Positions 9,904-17,898 of a stretch of DNA of 64,000 bases are shown piece after piece. How positions within the stretch are numbered: the stretch's first letter is position 1; every line of letters begins with the position of its first letter. Source of the DNA: VXPQ01 sp965232485 (lineage in GTDB: Bacteria; Bacteroidota; Rhodothermia; Rhodothermales; VXPQ01); the NCBI GenBank assembly GCA_965232485.1, contig OZ246975.1:2046001-2110000 (forward strand). The letters are read 5' to 3'. The notes beneath the pieces are model-generated. The model saw only the letters and a program-made list of their open reading frames with translations, searched no databases and was not told the DNA's origin. A program made the position numbers and the translations under genes.

Positions 9904-10004
9904 GATAACAGGGCGCCTGAAGACGCTTCTTGACTTTTTGTAACGGGTACAGAATTCCTTTGTACGCACATGCCCGCGGGTATGTTTTCCCGCAATGCAA
10001 AGGT

Positions 10005-10107
10005 TAAGGATTCCTCATTATGCGGGGCCTGCCGCATTGCTTCGTCATTCCTTGCCGGCGAACGCCTCGCAGTCTTTGAGCATCGTGGACTTAATCAGAG
10101 TATCCTT
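10005..10107 (-). repeat. Dispersed intergenic repeat, copy A (reverse orientation)
   Basis: Near full-length copy of a roughly 100-bp repeat also found at 22692, 43618 and 46906. Read on the minus strand it runs from GGATACTCTGATTAAGTCC through GGCAAGGAATGACGAAGCA and the hairpin TGCGGCAGGCCCCGCA to ATAATGAGGAAT. It forms an inverted pair with the forward partial copy that begins at 10108. Confidence 0.85.
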
Positions 10108-10161
10108 AAAGAATGCTCTGATCAAATCCGCAAAAATTCAGAAAGGGCATGCGGATTAAGG
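10108..10161 (+). repeat. Dispersed intergenic repeat, copy B (forward, truncated)
   Basis: Partial forward copy (GCTCTGATCAAATCCGCAAA and on) directly abutting copy A. The facing 21-base ends of A and B are complementary apart from a few transition differences, so the junction near 10087-10130 can fold into a long stem. It ends at GCGGATTAAGGA, a tail also seen around other copies. Confidence 0.75.
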
Positions 10162-10210
10162 ACCTGTGCGGAACCCTCTCCGCCGGACGGAGTAGGGGTA
10201 CAGCTGTATA

Positions 10211-10282
10211 GCGGGAGTAGCTCAGGGGTAGAGCATCAGCTTCCCAAGCTGAGGGTCGCGGGTTCGAATCCCGTTTCCCGCT
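10211..10282 (+). tRNA. tRNA-Gly (anticodon CCC)
   Basis: Cloverleaf read by eye. The acceptor GCGGGAG pairs with TTCCCGC, the D arm is AGCTC-GAGC, the anticodon stem is TCAGC/GCTGA with loop TTCCCAA, and the T arm is CGCGGGTTCGAATCCCG. The discriminator is T and no CCA is encoded. It lies 63 bases before tRNA-Val on the same strand. Confidence 0.95.
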
Positions 10283-10345
10283 CGGCAAGACGAGCAGACG
10301 AAATGGTTCGGCGAACGCAGCGATACGCGCTCCGCATACCCCGAT

Positions 10346-10420
10346 GGGCGGTTAGCTCAGCTGGTTTAGAGCGCCTGCCTTACAAGCAGGAGGTCACTGG
10401 TTCGAATCCGGTACCGCCCA
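10346..10420 (+). tRNA. tRNA-Val (anticodon TAC)
   Basis: Acceptor GGGCGGT pairs with ACCGCCC, the anticodon stem is CCTGC/GCAGG with loop CTTACAA, and the T arm is CTGGTTCGAATCCGG. The discriminator is A and CCA is not encoded. It probably shares a transcript with tRNA-Gly just upstream. Confidence 0.96.
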
Positions 10421-10460
10421 CAAAACAGGAGTATGTCCACCGCATTCCATCGTTCCCGCG

Positions 10461-10489
10461 TTGACTTCCTGCGCCAAAAACAGTAGAAT
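10461..10489 (+). promoter_or_regulatory. Sigma70-type promoter of the signalling cluster
   Basis: TTGACT at 10461-10466 and TAGAAT at 10484-10489 with a 17-base spacer; each hexamer matches the TTGACA/TATAAT consensus at five of six positions. Transcription would start near 10496, about 45 bases before the STAS gene, which has GGAGGT at 10529-10534. The motif is unlike the TTTG/TAnnTTTG promoters of classical Bacteroidetes. Confidence 0.75.
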
Positions 10490-10541
10490 GCCGCTATAAG
10501 ATACTCTGATCGAAACCACTACGCTCACGGAGGTAGAGTCA

Positions 10542-10877
10542 ATGCAGGTAATTACCGAAAACAAAAACGGGAGCCTTGTTATCGTAACCCAAGGCCGCGT
10601 CGATGGCAGCAACGCTCCTGAATTTCAGGAAGCCCTGAAGGAAGCGCTCAAGGGAGGCGAACGCACAGTCGTGCTTGATTTCGAGAACCTTGCGTACATC
10701 AGCAGCGCGGGTCTGCGGGTCATCCTGATGTTCGCCAAACAGATGCGAAGGGAAAATATCTCCTTTGCGGCATGCTCGCTCATCGCCGCAGTGAAGGATA
10801 TCTTTGCAATCAGCGGCTTCGACAAGATTATTCCGATCCACGCATCGCAAGAGGAAGCGCTGGCGGCGCTCGGCTAA
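10542..10877 (+). CDS. STAS-domain anti-sigma factor antagonist (SpoIIAA/RsbV-like)
   Basis: A 111-residue single-domain STAS protein. In partner switching such proteins, when unphosphorylated, bind an RsbW-type kinase and free its target; phosphorylation turns them off. The conserved segment VVLDFENLAYISSAGLRV is present; by alignment with SpoIIAA Ser58, Ser55 is the likely phosphorylation site. The ATG follows a strong GGAGGT site at 8-base spacing. It is first in a five-gene plus-strand set with a REC-PP2C phosphatase and an RsbW-like kinase, the two enzymes expected to control its phosphorylation. The stop codon lies inside an 18-base tandem duplication. Confidence 0.93.
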   Translation: MQVITENKNGSLVIVTQGRVDGSNAPEFQEALKEALKGGERTVVLDFENLAYISSAGLRVILMFAKQMRRENISFAACSLIAAVKDIFAISGFDKIIPIHASQEEALAALG

Positions 10878-10910
10878 GGAACGACACAGGATTAAGGAAC
10901 GACACAGGAT
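10875..10910 (+). repeat. Perfect 18-base tandem duplication over the STAS stop codon
   Basis: TAAGGAACGACACAGGAT occurs twice in a row, at 10875-10892 and 10893-10910; the first TAA is the stop of the STAS gene. The unit resembles the GAGGAATGACACAG tail of the dispersed repeat at 22692, so it may be a remnant of that family. Confidence 0.9.
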
Positions 10911-10952
10911 TTCGCGGCCCGTCAAGGCAGGAAATGACAAAAACATCTGGCC

Positions 10953-12116
10953 ATGGGTAAGACTCCGTACAAGATCCTCGTAGTGGACGACGAACCGGAC
11001 TTGCAACCGCTCATGTTGCAGCGCATGCGGCGGAGCATTCGCTCCGGCAAATATACGTTCGTCTTCGCAGGCAACGGATTGGAGGCGCTGGAGCGACTGC
11101 GCGCAGAGCAGGACATAGATATGGTGGTGTCGGATATCAATATGCCCCAGATGGACGGTCTGACGCTGCTCGAACAGATTGCACAGATGGATCCGAATAT
11201 TCGCTCCGTAATTATTTCCGCGTACGGAGACATGAAGAATATTCGCACAGCGATGAACCGGGGCGCTTTCGACTTCATTACCAAACCGGTCGATTTCGAA
11301 GACCTCCGGATCACCATCGACCGGACCCTCGAACACATGGCGCGGTGGCGCGAAGCGCTCGCTTCGCGGGACAAACTGGTTACGCTGCAAAACGAACTGG
11401 ATATCGCCCGGAAGATGCAGCGGGCCATTCTCCCCACGGAATTTCCCCAAAAGCCCGCCTACCGCGTTTTCGGCGACATGGAGCCCGCCCGTAACGTGGG
11501 AGGAGATTTTTTCGATGTGATTCCCCTGAGTCAGGGCCGGATCGGCCTCGCGATAGCCGACGTATCGGACAAAGGCGTTCCGGCGGCCCTGTTTATGATG
11601 TCCACGCGCACCTTGCTGAAAGGCGCAGCCATTGGCCGCCCCCGGCCTGCGGACACGCTGAGCGAAGTAAACAATATGTTGTGCGAGAAGAACGACACCA
11701 TGATGTTCGTGACGCTCCTGTACGGGATATACGACCCGAACACCAGAGATTTCACGTATGCGAATGCGGGGCACAACAGCCCGTTCCTCGTTCATCCCGA
11801 CAAAAGCTGCGAGATGCTTCCGCTTACCGACGGCATCGCCATCGGGGTCATGCCCGATCTGGAGTACCAGCAAAAAACCGTCACGCTTGCCCCGGGCGAC
11901 ATTCTTAATTTTTATACGGACGGCGTCACGGAAGCTATGAACGAAAACCTGGAAGTGTTTGGCGAAGAACGTCTCTTGGATATTCTCAGGAACATGTTGT
12001 CCAAAAACCCCGAGGAAATCACGCGAGAAATCTTTGAGGGAGTCAGGGCCTTTGCCGGCGAAGCCCCCCAATCGGATGACATTACCTCCCTGACTCTCTG
12101 CCTGCCTGGAACCTGA
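10953..12116 (+). CDS. Response regulator with PP2C (SpoIIE/RsbU-type) phosphatase domain
   Basis: A 387-residue fusion of a receiver and a serine phosphatase. The receiver has the acidic pair in LVVDDEP (residues 9-15), phospho-acceptor Asp61 in MVVSDINMPQMDG, and the conserved Lys111 in FITKPVDF. A coiled linker (130-160) leads to the PP2C domain, with metal-binding residues in NVGGDFFDV (181-189) and ADVSDKG (202-208), then NAGHNSP, FYTDGVTEA and the terminal SDDITSL. Such proteins dephosphorylate STAS antagonists. Phosphorylation of the receiver, probably by the histidine kinase four genes on, would switch activity; that link is inferred from position. No strong ribosome-binding site precedes the ATG. 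Confidence 0.93.
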   Translation: MGKTPYKILVVDDEPDLQPLMLQRMRRSIRSGKYTFVFAGNGLEALERLRAEQDIDMVVSDINMPQMDGLTLLEQIAQMDPNIRSVIISAYGDMKNIRTAMNRGAFDFITKPVDFEDLRITIDRTLEHMARWREALASRDKLVTLQNELDIARKMQRAILPTEFPQKPAYRVFGDMEPARNVGGDFFDVIPLSQGRIGLAIADVSDKGVPAALFMMSTRTLLKGAAIGRPRPADTLSEVNNMLCEKNDTMMFVTLLYGIYDPNTRDFTYANAGHNSPFLVHPDKSCEMLPLTDGIAIGVMPDLEYQQKTVTLAPGDILNFYTDGVTEAMNENLEVFGEERLLDILRNMLSKNPEEITREIFEGVRAFAGEAPQSDDITSLTLCLPGT

Positions 12117-12129
12117 CATCCGAATTCCC

Positions 12130-12540
12130 ATGCTTTCGCTCAGTATTAAAACCGAAGCCTCGGAACTGGAACGCATTTTCGCTGTCGTGGACGAGCTTGG
12201 GGGTCAGCATAACTGGCCTGCCGACTTCATCTTCCGGATCAATCTGGTCATTGAAGAGGTGGCGATGAACTGCATAAAATATTGTCGCCTTGAGGGGGTC
12301 TCCACTTTCGAAATCAAGGTAGTCCCGGAGAACGACATCCTTAGAATTGAGATCGTAGACGCCGGACGGCCCTTCGATCCCCTGACGGACGCCCCGGAGG
12401 CAGATACGGATTCGGATATAGAAAATCGGCCCGTAGGCGGCCTCGGCATACATCTGGTGCGCACTATGACCGACGAAATGCGTTACCGGCGGGAAGAAGA
12501 CCGGAATCACCTGACGCTGATCATGCACAAACCCTCATGA
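12130..12540 (+). CDS. Anti-sigma regulatory factor, RsbW/SpoIIAB-like serine kinase
   Basis: A 136-residue GHKL ATPase of the HATPase_c_2 type. The N box is visible in NLVIEEVAMNCIKY (Glu43, Asn47), the G1 region in EIVDAGRPFDPL, and the G2 lid in GGLGIHLVRTMTDEM. Family members phosphorylate their STAS antagonist and sequester a sigma factor or another target. It begins 13 bases after the phosphatase gene and its stop overlaps the next start in ATGA, so the genes are co-translated. No sigma gene is adjacent; the nearest in the window is an ECF-like gene at 25.7 kb, and a link between them is unsupported. Confidence 0.9.
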   Translation: MLSLSIKTEASELERIFAVVDELGGQHNWPADFIFRINLVIEEVAMNCIKYCRLEGVSTFEIKVVPENDILRIEIVDAGRPFDPLTDAPEADTDSDIENRPVGGLGIHLVRTMTDEMRYRREEDRNHLTLIMHKPS

Positions 12541-13925
12541 AACGACTGACCGGCCTGGCGACTCTCGTGCTTCTGACGCCGGTTCTCGCGGGAATCGGCC
12601 CTTTTGTCGCGTCTATCGCTGTTCCGAAGGGGTGGACGGGGACGCGCGTGGATGCGAACGCGTACGAAAAAAGCGACGGCGAGCCAGAAAAGCGGATTCA
12701 GAAAAACCGCGCGGAAAACTTTGCGCTATCCGAGAACGCTTCGCCAAACGTCCGGGCGGCGGACACCACCTCGGCAACCCGGGAAGTCGGCGTTTCCGAC
12801 GAGCAGGTCCTTTTCGGACAATCCGCGGCTTTCACGGGACCGGCCCAGGAACTTGGACAGGACATGCGGCGGGGCATCCAGGCTGCTTTTCATGAAATCA
12901 ATCGGCGGGGCGGCGTGCACGGACGACAATTGAATCTGGTATCCCTTGACGACGCCTACGAGCCCGAGGCGGCGATCCGAAATACCCTGCAATTGATTGA
13001 GGAGGAAGAAGTGTTTGCGCTGATCGGCGCGGTCGGTACGCCTACGTCCCGTTCCGCCGTTCCGGTGGCCGCGGAAGCGAATATTCCCTATATCGCGCCG
13101 TTCACGGGCGCCGCCTTCCTTCGCGACACCACTTGGCAGAACATTATCAACCTGCGGGCCTCGTACGACCAGGAAACGGAAGCGATGGTCGCCCGGCTGA
13201 CGGAAGACCTCGGCATCGAGCGGATATCGATACTCTATCAGGACGATTCCTTTGGACGCGCGGGCTATCTGGGGGCGCGAAAGGCGCTCGAAAAACGCGG
13301 CATGGCGCCAGCCTCCATCGGATTGTATACGCGCAACACCCTCGCTGTCAAAACGGGCCTCCTTGATCTGCGCCGGGGCGATCCCGAAGCGGTAATTCTC
13401 GTGGGAGCGTACCAACCGGTGGCCACCCTGATTTCATGGGCGCGGCATATCGGCATGAATCCCGTTTTCATAACCATTTCTTTCGTGGGCAGTAACGCGC
13501 TGGCCCGGGAACTCGGACAAGAAGGCCGCGGCGTCTTCGTAACCCAGGTCGTACCTTTTCCGCTGGACCAAACGCTTCCGGTCGTTGCCGCCTACCAGCG
13601 CGCGCTCGCGGCTTATGCTCCCCAGGCCACGCCGGGGTTCGTCTCCTTTGAAGGGTACCTGGCCGGACGCCTGGCCGCCGCCGGACTGGAGCGATGCGGT
13701 CCGGAGGCGACGCGAAGTTGTTTTATGGACTCCTTGCAGCAGACGGACGACGTACGCATCGACATTAACGGATTCACGCTTCGCTACGGAAAAAACGACA
13801 ACCAGGGGTCCGACACGGTGTTTCTTACCATGATCGGCCAGGACGGCCGGTATTATCCCGTCAATACGCTCATGGATACAGACCGTTTGTGGAAACAGCT
13901 GCCCGTTATGTGGCCCATGAATTAG
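12537..13925 (+). CDS. Periplasmic ligand-binding protein (type 1 fold, branched-chain amino acid ABC type)
   Basis: A 462-residue protein with an N-terminal signal sequence (hydrophobic TGLATLVLLTPVLAGIGPFV) and no lipobox cysteine, so it is probably soluble in the periplasm. After a low-complexity stretch to about residue 80 comes a LivJ-like domain starting VLFGQSAAFTGPAQELGQDM. Characteristic segments include GIQAAFHEINRRGGV and GAVGTPTSRSAVPVA. No ABC permease or ATPase gene is nearby. It overlaps the RsbW-like gene by four bases and is followed 25 bases on by a histidine kinase, so it more likely senses a ligand for that kinase than feeds a transporter. The ligand is unknown. Confidence 0.85.
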   Translation: MKRLTGLATLVLLTPVLAGIGPFVASIAVPKGWTGTRVDANAYEKSDGEPEKRIQKNRAENFALSENASPNVRAADTTSATREVGVSDEQVLFGQSAAFTGPAQELGQDMRRGIQAAFHEINRRGGVHGRQLNLVSLDDAYEPEAAIRNTLQLIEEEEVFALIGAVGTPTSRSAVPVAAEANIPYIAPFTGAAFLRDTTWQNIINLRASYDQETEAMVARLTEDLGIERISILYQDDSFGRAGYLGARKALEKRGMAPASIGLYTRNTLAVKTGLLDLRRGDPEAVILVGAYQPVATLISWARHIGMNPVFITISFVGSNALARELGQEGRGVFVTQVVPFPLDQTLPVVAAYQRALAAYAPQATPGFVSFEGYLAGRLAAAGLERCGPEATRSCFMDSLQQTDDVRIDINGFTLRYGKNDNQGSDTVFLTMIGQDGRYYPVNTLMDTDRLWKQLPVMWPMN

Positions 13926-13950
13926 CCAATCCGCTCGAAGGCGCATTTCC

Positions 13951-16116
13951 GTGGACGAATCCCCGAATACCCCGAAACGCCGGCGTGTCCGGATATCCAC
14001 CCAACTGTACGCAGGCATTGGGGCGGCGGTCCTGCTTACCGTGGCGGCAAGCCTGGTCGGGTGGTTTTCCTTCAACCGCGTCGGCGAAGCCCAAAGCGAC
14101 GTAAACGAAGGCGCCATTCCCGAAATGGCGGCGGCGTTCGAGATCGCCCAGTACAGCGGAACCCTGGTGGTGGCGTCTCCGCGCCTGGTCGCCGCCGAGA
14201 CGCCCGAACTATTCGAAGAGGTTTATGTGGACATTAACGATGCGCGGGCGTCCTTCGATGAGCAACTGGCTATTCTGGAAAGCACCGAGAGAACCGACGA
14301 ACGCGTTCAGCGCATTCGCGCCCATTCCGATACGCTGATCGCCAATATCGAGGTCATCAAAAACCAGGGAACCAGAATGTTCGAGATGGTTGCCGCCCGG
14401 GACAATTTGCGAGAACGCATCATAGACCTGCGCAATCGCCTGGAACGCATGGTGGTCTCGGCCCTTGACGACCAGTTGTTCTACACGATCACCGGGTACC
14501 GCGAACTGGGCGAAGCCCCGGCGGATAGCGCAGAGCATTTCACCGAAGAGGAATTCGAACGGTATCGCCACCTGTCCGAACTGCAAGCGGACGCCAACAT
14601 CGCAACGGAGCTGCTGGTCAATGCATTCACCCATTCCCACGCCGCAACGATCGAGCCGCTGCGAGAACGTTTCGAGGCCGCCGCCAGCCGCATTGAACGG
14701 AATCTGGCCGTGCTGGAGGATTCCACGCTTCATGCCCAGCTCGCCTCGACGTTCAACGAACTGCATGCGCTGGGAATGGAGGAAGAAAGCGGCTTCGTTT
14801 TGCTACAGGAGACGCTTCGCCTTGCCGAAAATCAGCAAGACTTGCTCGTCTACAACAGCAACGAGGCAACCCTTCTCGTCACGGAAGTGGATAATCTCGT
14901 GGTTTCGGCGCGCAGCCGCGCGCAAAACGCTACCGACGCTTCCGCCAACGCCATCTTCACGGGCCGCACGCTGCTGCTATCGATCAGTATTTTCAGCATT
15001 GTCGGCGCCATTCTCATCGCCTGGCTATTTGTCGGACGCACCTTGCTTTCCCGCATTCAGCGGCTGTCGGACTGGATGCACCGCATGTCCGAGGGCGACC
15101 TGGAACTGCAAGTCGAGATATCCGGCAACGACGAAGTGACCGACATGGCCGGAGCGCTGGAAGTATTTCGACAACATGCCCTTGAGGTGCAGCGGCTCAA
15201 CCTCGTGGAGTTGCTGGCGGAAGACCTGAAGGAAAAGAACAGCGAACTGGAACGCGTACTGGACAAACTGCGACTGGCCCAGGACCAGATCGTGATGCAG
15301 GAAAAACTGGCGGCCCTTGGCGAATTGACGGCGGGCGTCGCCCACGAAATCAGGAATCCGCTGAACTTCGTCAAGAATTTTTCCGAAGCGTCCGAGGAAC
15401 TGCTTGAGGAACTGCACGAGGTGCTGAACGAAGGCGACAACCAGCTCAGCGATGAGCAGCAAAGCCTCCTTCAAGAGATCCTGGACGACCTGAACAGTAA
15501 TTTTGATCGCATCCGGCATCACGGCGAACGGGCGGACCGCATCGTGCACGATATGCTGATGCTGGGACGGGGCGAAGCGCAACACCAGGATACCGACATC
15601 AACAACCTGCTCGACGAACATGCCCGGCTTGCCTACCATAGCGTACGGGCCAACGATTCCGACTTTCAGCTCGACATAAAACAGGATTTGGACCCGAATG
15701 CAGGTATTCTCAAGGTCATCTCCCAGGATTTGGGCCGCGTTTTCCTGAACATGGTGAACAACAGTTGCCACGCGGTTGACGAAAAACGCCGGAGCAAAGC
15801 CGCCAAGGGAGAAGGGATCGAAACCTACATGCCGACCTTGTGGCTCGTCACCCGACGCAAGGAAGACGCGGTCGAAATACGCATCAAGGACAACGGAAAC
15901 GGGATTCCGGACGAGGTTTTGGGTAAAATATTCGATCCGTTCTTTACCACGAAGGCTACAGACAAGGGCACCGGGCTGGGCCTCGCCATGTCCAGCGACA
16001 TCATCCGCGAGCACGGCGGCGCCATTCGCGTAAACACCGAACCAGGCGCGTTCACGGAAATGATTATCGATCTGCCCCTGGAACCGGCGAAAGAAACAGT
16101 GGAAGCGGCGGAATAA
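13951..16116 (+). CDS. Membrane sensor histidine kinase with large periplasmic domain and HAMP
   Basis: A 721-residue sensor kinase with a GTG start. Membrane segment 1 is at about 18-41 and segment 2 at about 340-362; between them lies a helical periplasmic domain of some 300 residues. HAMP follows (363-415), then a coiled coil, a HisKA domain with the phospho-accepting His465 in GVAHEIRNPLNF, and a HATPase domain with N box FLNMVNNSCHAV, DNGNGIPDEV, and GTGLGLAMSSDII. It is last of the signalling cluster. The natural input is the periplasmic binding protein encoded just upstream, and the natural output is the REC-PP2C protein; both are inferred from gene order. Confidence 0.92.
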   Translation: MDESPNTPKRRRVRISTQLYAGIGAAVLLTVAASLVGWFSFNRVGEAQSDVNEGAIPEMAAAFEIAQYSGTLVVASPRLVAAETPELFEEVYVDINDARASFDEQLAILESTERTDERVQRIRAHSDTLIANIEVIKNQGTRMFEMVAARDNLRERIIDLRNRLERMVVSALDDQLFYTITGYRELGEAPADSAEHFTEEEFERYRHLSELQADANIATELLVNAFTHSHAATIEPLRERFEAAASRIERNLAVLEDSTLHAQLASTFNELHALGMEEESGFVLLQETLRLAENQQDLLVYNSNEATLLVTEVDNLVVSARSRAQNATDASANAIFTGRTLLLSISIFSIVGAILIAWLFVGRTLLSRIQRLSDWMHRMSEGDLELQVEISGNDEVTDMAGALEVFRQHALEVQRLNLVELLAEDLKEKNSELERVLDKLRLAQDQIVMQEKLAALGELTAGVAHEIRNPLNFVKNFSEASEELLEELHEVLNEGDNQLSDEQQSLLQEILDDLNSNFDRIRHHGERADRIVHDMLMLGRGEAQHQDTDINNLLDEHARLAYHSVRANDSDFQLDIKQDLDPNAGILKVISQDLGRVFLNMVNNSCHAVDEKRRSKAAKGEGIETYMPTLWLVTRRKEDAVEIRIKDNGNGIPDEVLGKIFDPFFTTKATDKGTGLGLAMSSDIIREHGGAIRVNTEPGAFTEMIIDLPLEPAKETVEAAE

Positions 16117-16143
16117 CAGCCGCGTTGGAAAAACGGGCAGGGC

Positions 16144-17850
16144 TTACCGCTTCCTGTCGCGACGCGGAGCGCGGTTTCGCTTTTTGTTAGCGCCTTGCTG
16201 CTTCTCCTGTTTTTCCTCCTTCCGTACCTCCTGTGCTCCGTGCTCGGCGATATCGCTCGCAAGCATGGCCAAAATTTCGGGCTCTTCCCGGGCCAATTCC
16301 TGAACAAGCGGAACAAACTGTCGAGCGCGCTCCCGCTCCATATTCGTTCGTTTGCGGAAGCGATTCTCCAGCGCAGCCGTAATATCTTCCGGCTGTTTCG
16401 CCTTCGACCGCGCCGCCTGCGCCCTGCTCCCGGCGATATCGCTCACGAGCATGGCCAGCATTTCGGGCTCTTCCCGGGCCAACTCCTGAACAAGCGGAAC
16501 AAACTGTCGAGCGCGCTCCCGATCCGCATCCGTGCGCTTGCGAAAGCGGTTCTCCAGCGAGACCGTAAGGCGCTCCGCAACACGCGCGCTAACATCCTCT
16601 GGCGTAGGAAGAGGACGTTTTTCCACAGGCACGCCATAGCGCATGGCCGAGCGAATAAGGTCTGTTTCGTCCTCCACGGTGGCCAGCGCCACGGCGACGC
16701 CCATTTTCCCGGCGCGGGCGGTCCGTCCAGACCGGTGAATCAGGTATTCCGGATCTTGCGGCACATCGTACATGAACACATGGCTTAGGTCCGATATGTC
16801 GATCCCGCGGGCCGCGACGTCCGTGGCGACCAGAAAGCGCGTCTCCCCGGAATGGGTTCGGGCAAGCGCCGCCTCCCGGGCCTTCTGCGACAAATCCCCG
16901 GAGATGGCGTCGGCGCTATAGCCATAATTCTGTAGAAATGTCGTCAAATACTCGACATCCTTTTTCCTGTTGACGAATATGATCGCCGATTCGGGGTTTT
17001 CGATCTCGAAGAGGCGCGCCAGCACGCGATCCTTTTCCATGGGATCGGTTACATAATACCGGTACTCCATCGTCTCAATGCTTTCCTTGCCCGCGCTTAA
17101 CGAAATAAACCGGGGTTCCGTAAGAAAATCGCGGCTGAGCGACCGGACTCTGGGGGGAATCGTGGCGCTGAACATCAATGTGCACCGCTCGGCTGGCAAA
17201 TACCGTCTCAATGCCTGCATGTCCGGATAAAAACCCATGGAGAGCATCTCGTCCGCTTCATCGAAAATGACATAGTCGAGATTCCGAAAATCGGCGTTGC
17301 CCCGGCTGAGATGATCAAGAATCCGACCGGGCGTACCGATCACGACCTGGGCGCCATCCTGCAACCCCCGAACCTGCGGTCGATAATCGACGCCGCCGTA
17401 CACCAGCACGGAATCCAGCGCGCGGGTCCCGGCGGTAGCCTGTTTCATGTGCGCGAACACCTCGTTGATCTGCTTGGCCAGCTCGCGGGTAGGCGCCATA
17501 ACGAGGGCTTGCGTAACGCGCCGCGACGAGTCCAGGCGTTCGAAAAGCGGCAACAGAAACGCCCCGGTCTTGCCGGACCCGGTGCGAGACTGCACGATCA
17601 GGTCGGCGCCTTCGAGAATATGGGGAATAACTTGCTCCTGAACGGGCATGAGCGAATCCCATCCGGCGGCGCCCAACGCTGCGCGCATGGTTTCGGACAA
17701 GTCGTCCAGCCTGACGCCCGGAAGGTCTTCGACAGCGCCCTCCTGAATATCCTGAATCTGTTGCTCGTTATGCTGCTCGCGCTGCGCGCGACGGGTCAAG
17801 TCAATGACCTTGGCATAGGAAAAAGATGATTTGCCTTCTTGCTCATTCAT
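16144..17850 (-). CDS. DEAD-box ATP-dependent RNA helicase with duplicated C-terminal segment
   Basis: A 568-residue RNA helicase of the CsdA/DeaD-RhlE type. Motifs in order are the Q motif (MPVQEQVIPHILEG), Walker A SRTGSGKTGAF, PTREL, TPGR, DEAD (VIFDEADEML), SAT, and the second RecA domain ending HRSGRTARAGK. The tail from about residue 430 holds two copies of a 62-residue unit, each beginning ENRFRKRT and containing RERARQFVPLVQELAREEPE, followed by a Lys/Arg-rich end that probably binds RNA. It starts 48 bases after fabG on the same strand and converges with the histidine kinase gene. Likely roles are ribosome assembly or mRNA decay; these are not specified by the sequence. Confidence 0.93.
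   Translation of the reverse strand: MNEQEGKSSFSYAKVIDLTRRAQREQHNEQQIQDIQEGAVEDLPGVRLDDLSETMRAALGAAGWDSLMPVQEQVIPHILEGADLIVQSRTGSGKTGAFLLPLFERLDSSRRVTQALVMAPTRELAKQINEVFAHMKQATAGTRALDSVLVYGGVDYRPQVRGLQDGAQVVIGTPGRILDHLSRGNADFRNLDYVIFDEADEMLSMGFYPDMQALRRYLPAERCTLMFSATIPPRVRSLSRDFLTEPRFISLSAGKESIETMEYRYYVTDPMEKDRVLARLFEIENPESAIIFVNRKKDVEYLTTFLQNYGYSADAISGDLSQKAREAALARTHSGETRFLVATDVAARGIDISDLSHVFMYDVPQDPEYLIHRSGRTARAGKMGVAVALATVEDETDLIRSAMRYGVPVEKRPLPTPEDVSARVAERLTVSLENRFRKRTDADRERARQFVPLVQELAREEPEMLAMLVSDIAGSRAQAARSKAKQPEDITAALENRFRKRTNMERERARQFVPLVQELAREEPEILAMLASDIAEHGAQEVRKEEKQEKQQGANKKRNRAPRRDRKR
16245..16616 (-). repeat. 186-base tandem duplication inside the DEAD-box helicase gene
   Basis: Two units of 186 bases (16245-16430 and 16431-16616) encode the 62-residue C-terminal repeat. 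The first ~130 bases of each unit are nearly identical at DNA level, which suggests a recent in-frame duplication; the remainder has diverged. Confidence 0.85.
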
Positions 17851-17898
17851 AAAATCTCTTGTCTGGGGCGCGGGCCGAACGCAACAGGCCCGGCAGAG

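Noticed and set aside
10953..12116. REC-PP2C protein as a diguanylate or other output regulator
   Set aside because: The C-terminal motifs are those of PP2C/SpoIIE phosphatases; no GGDEF or helix-turn-helix is present.
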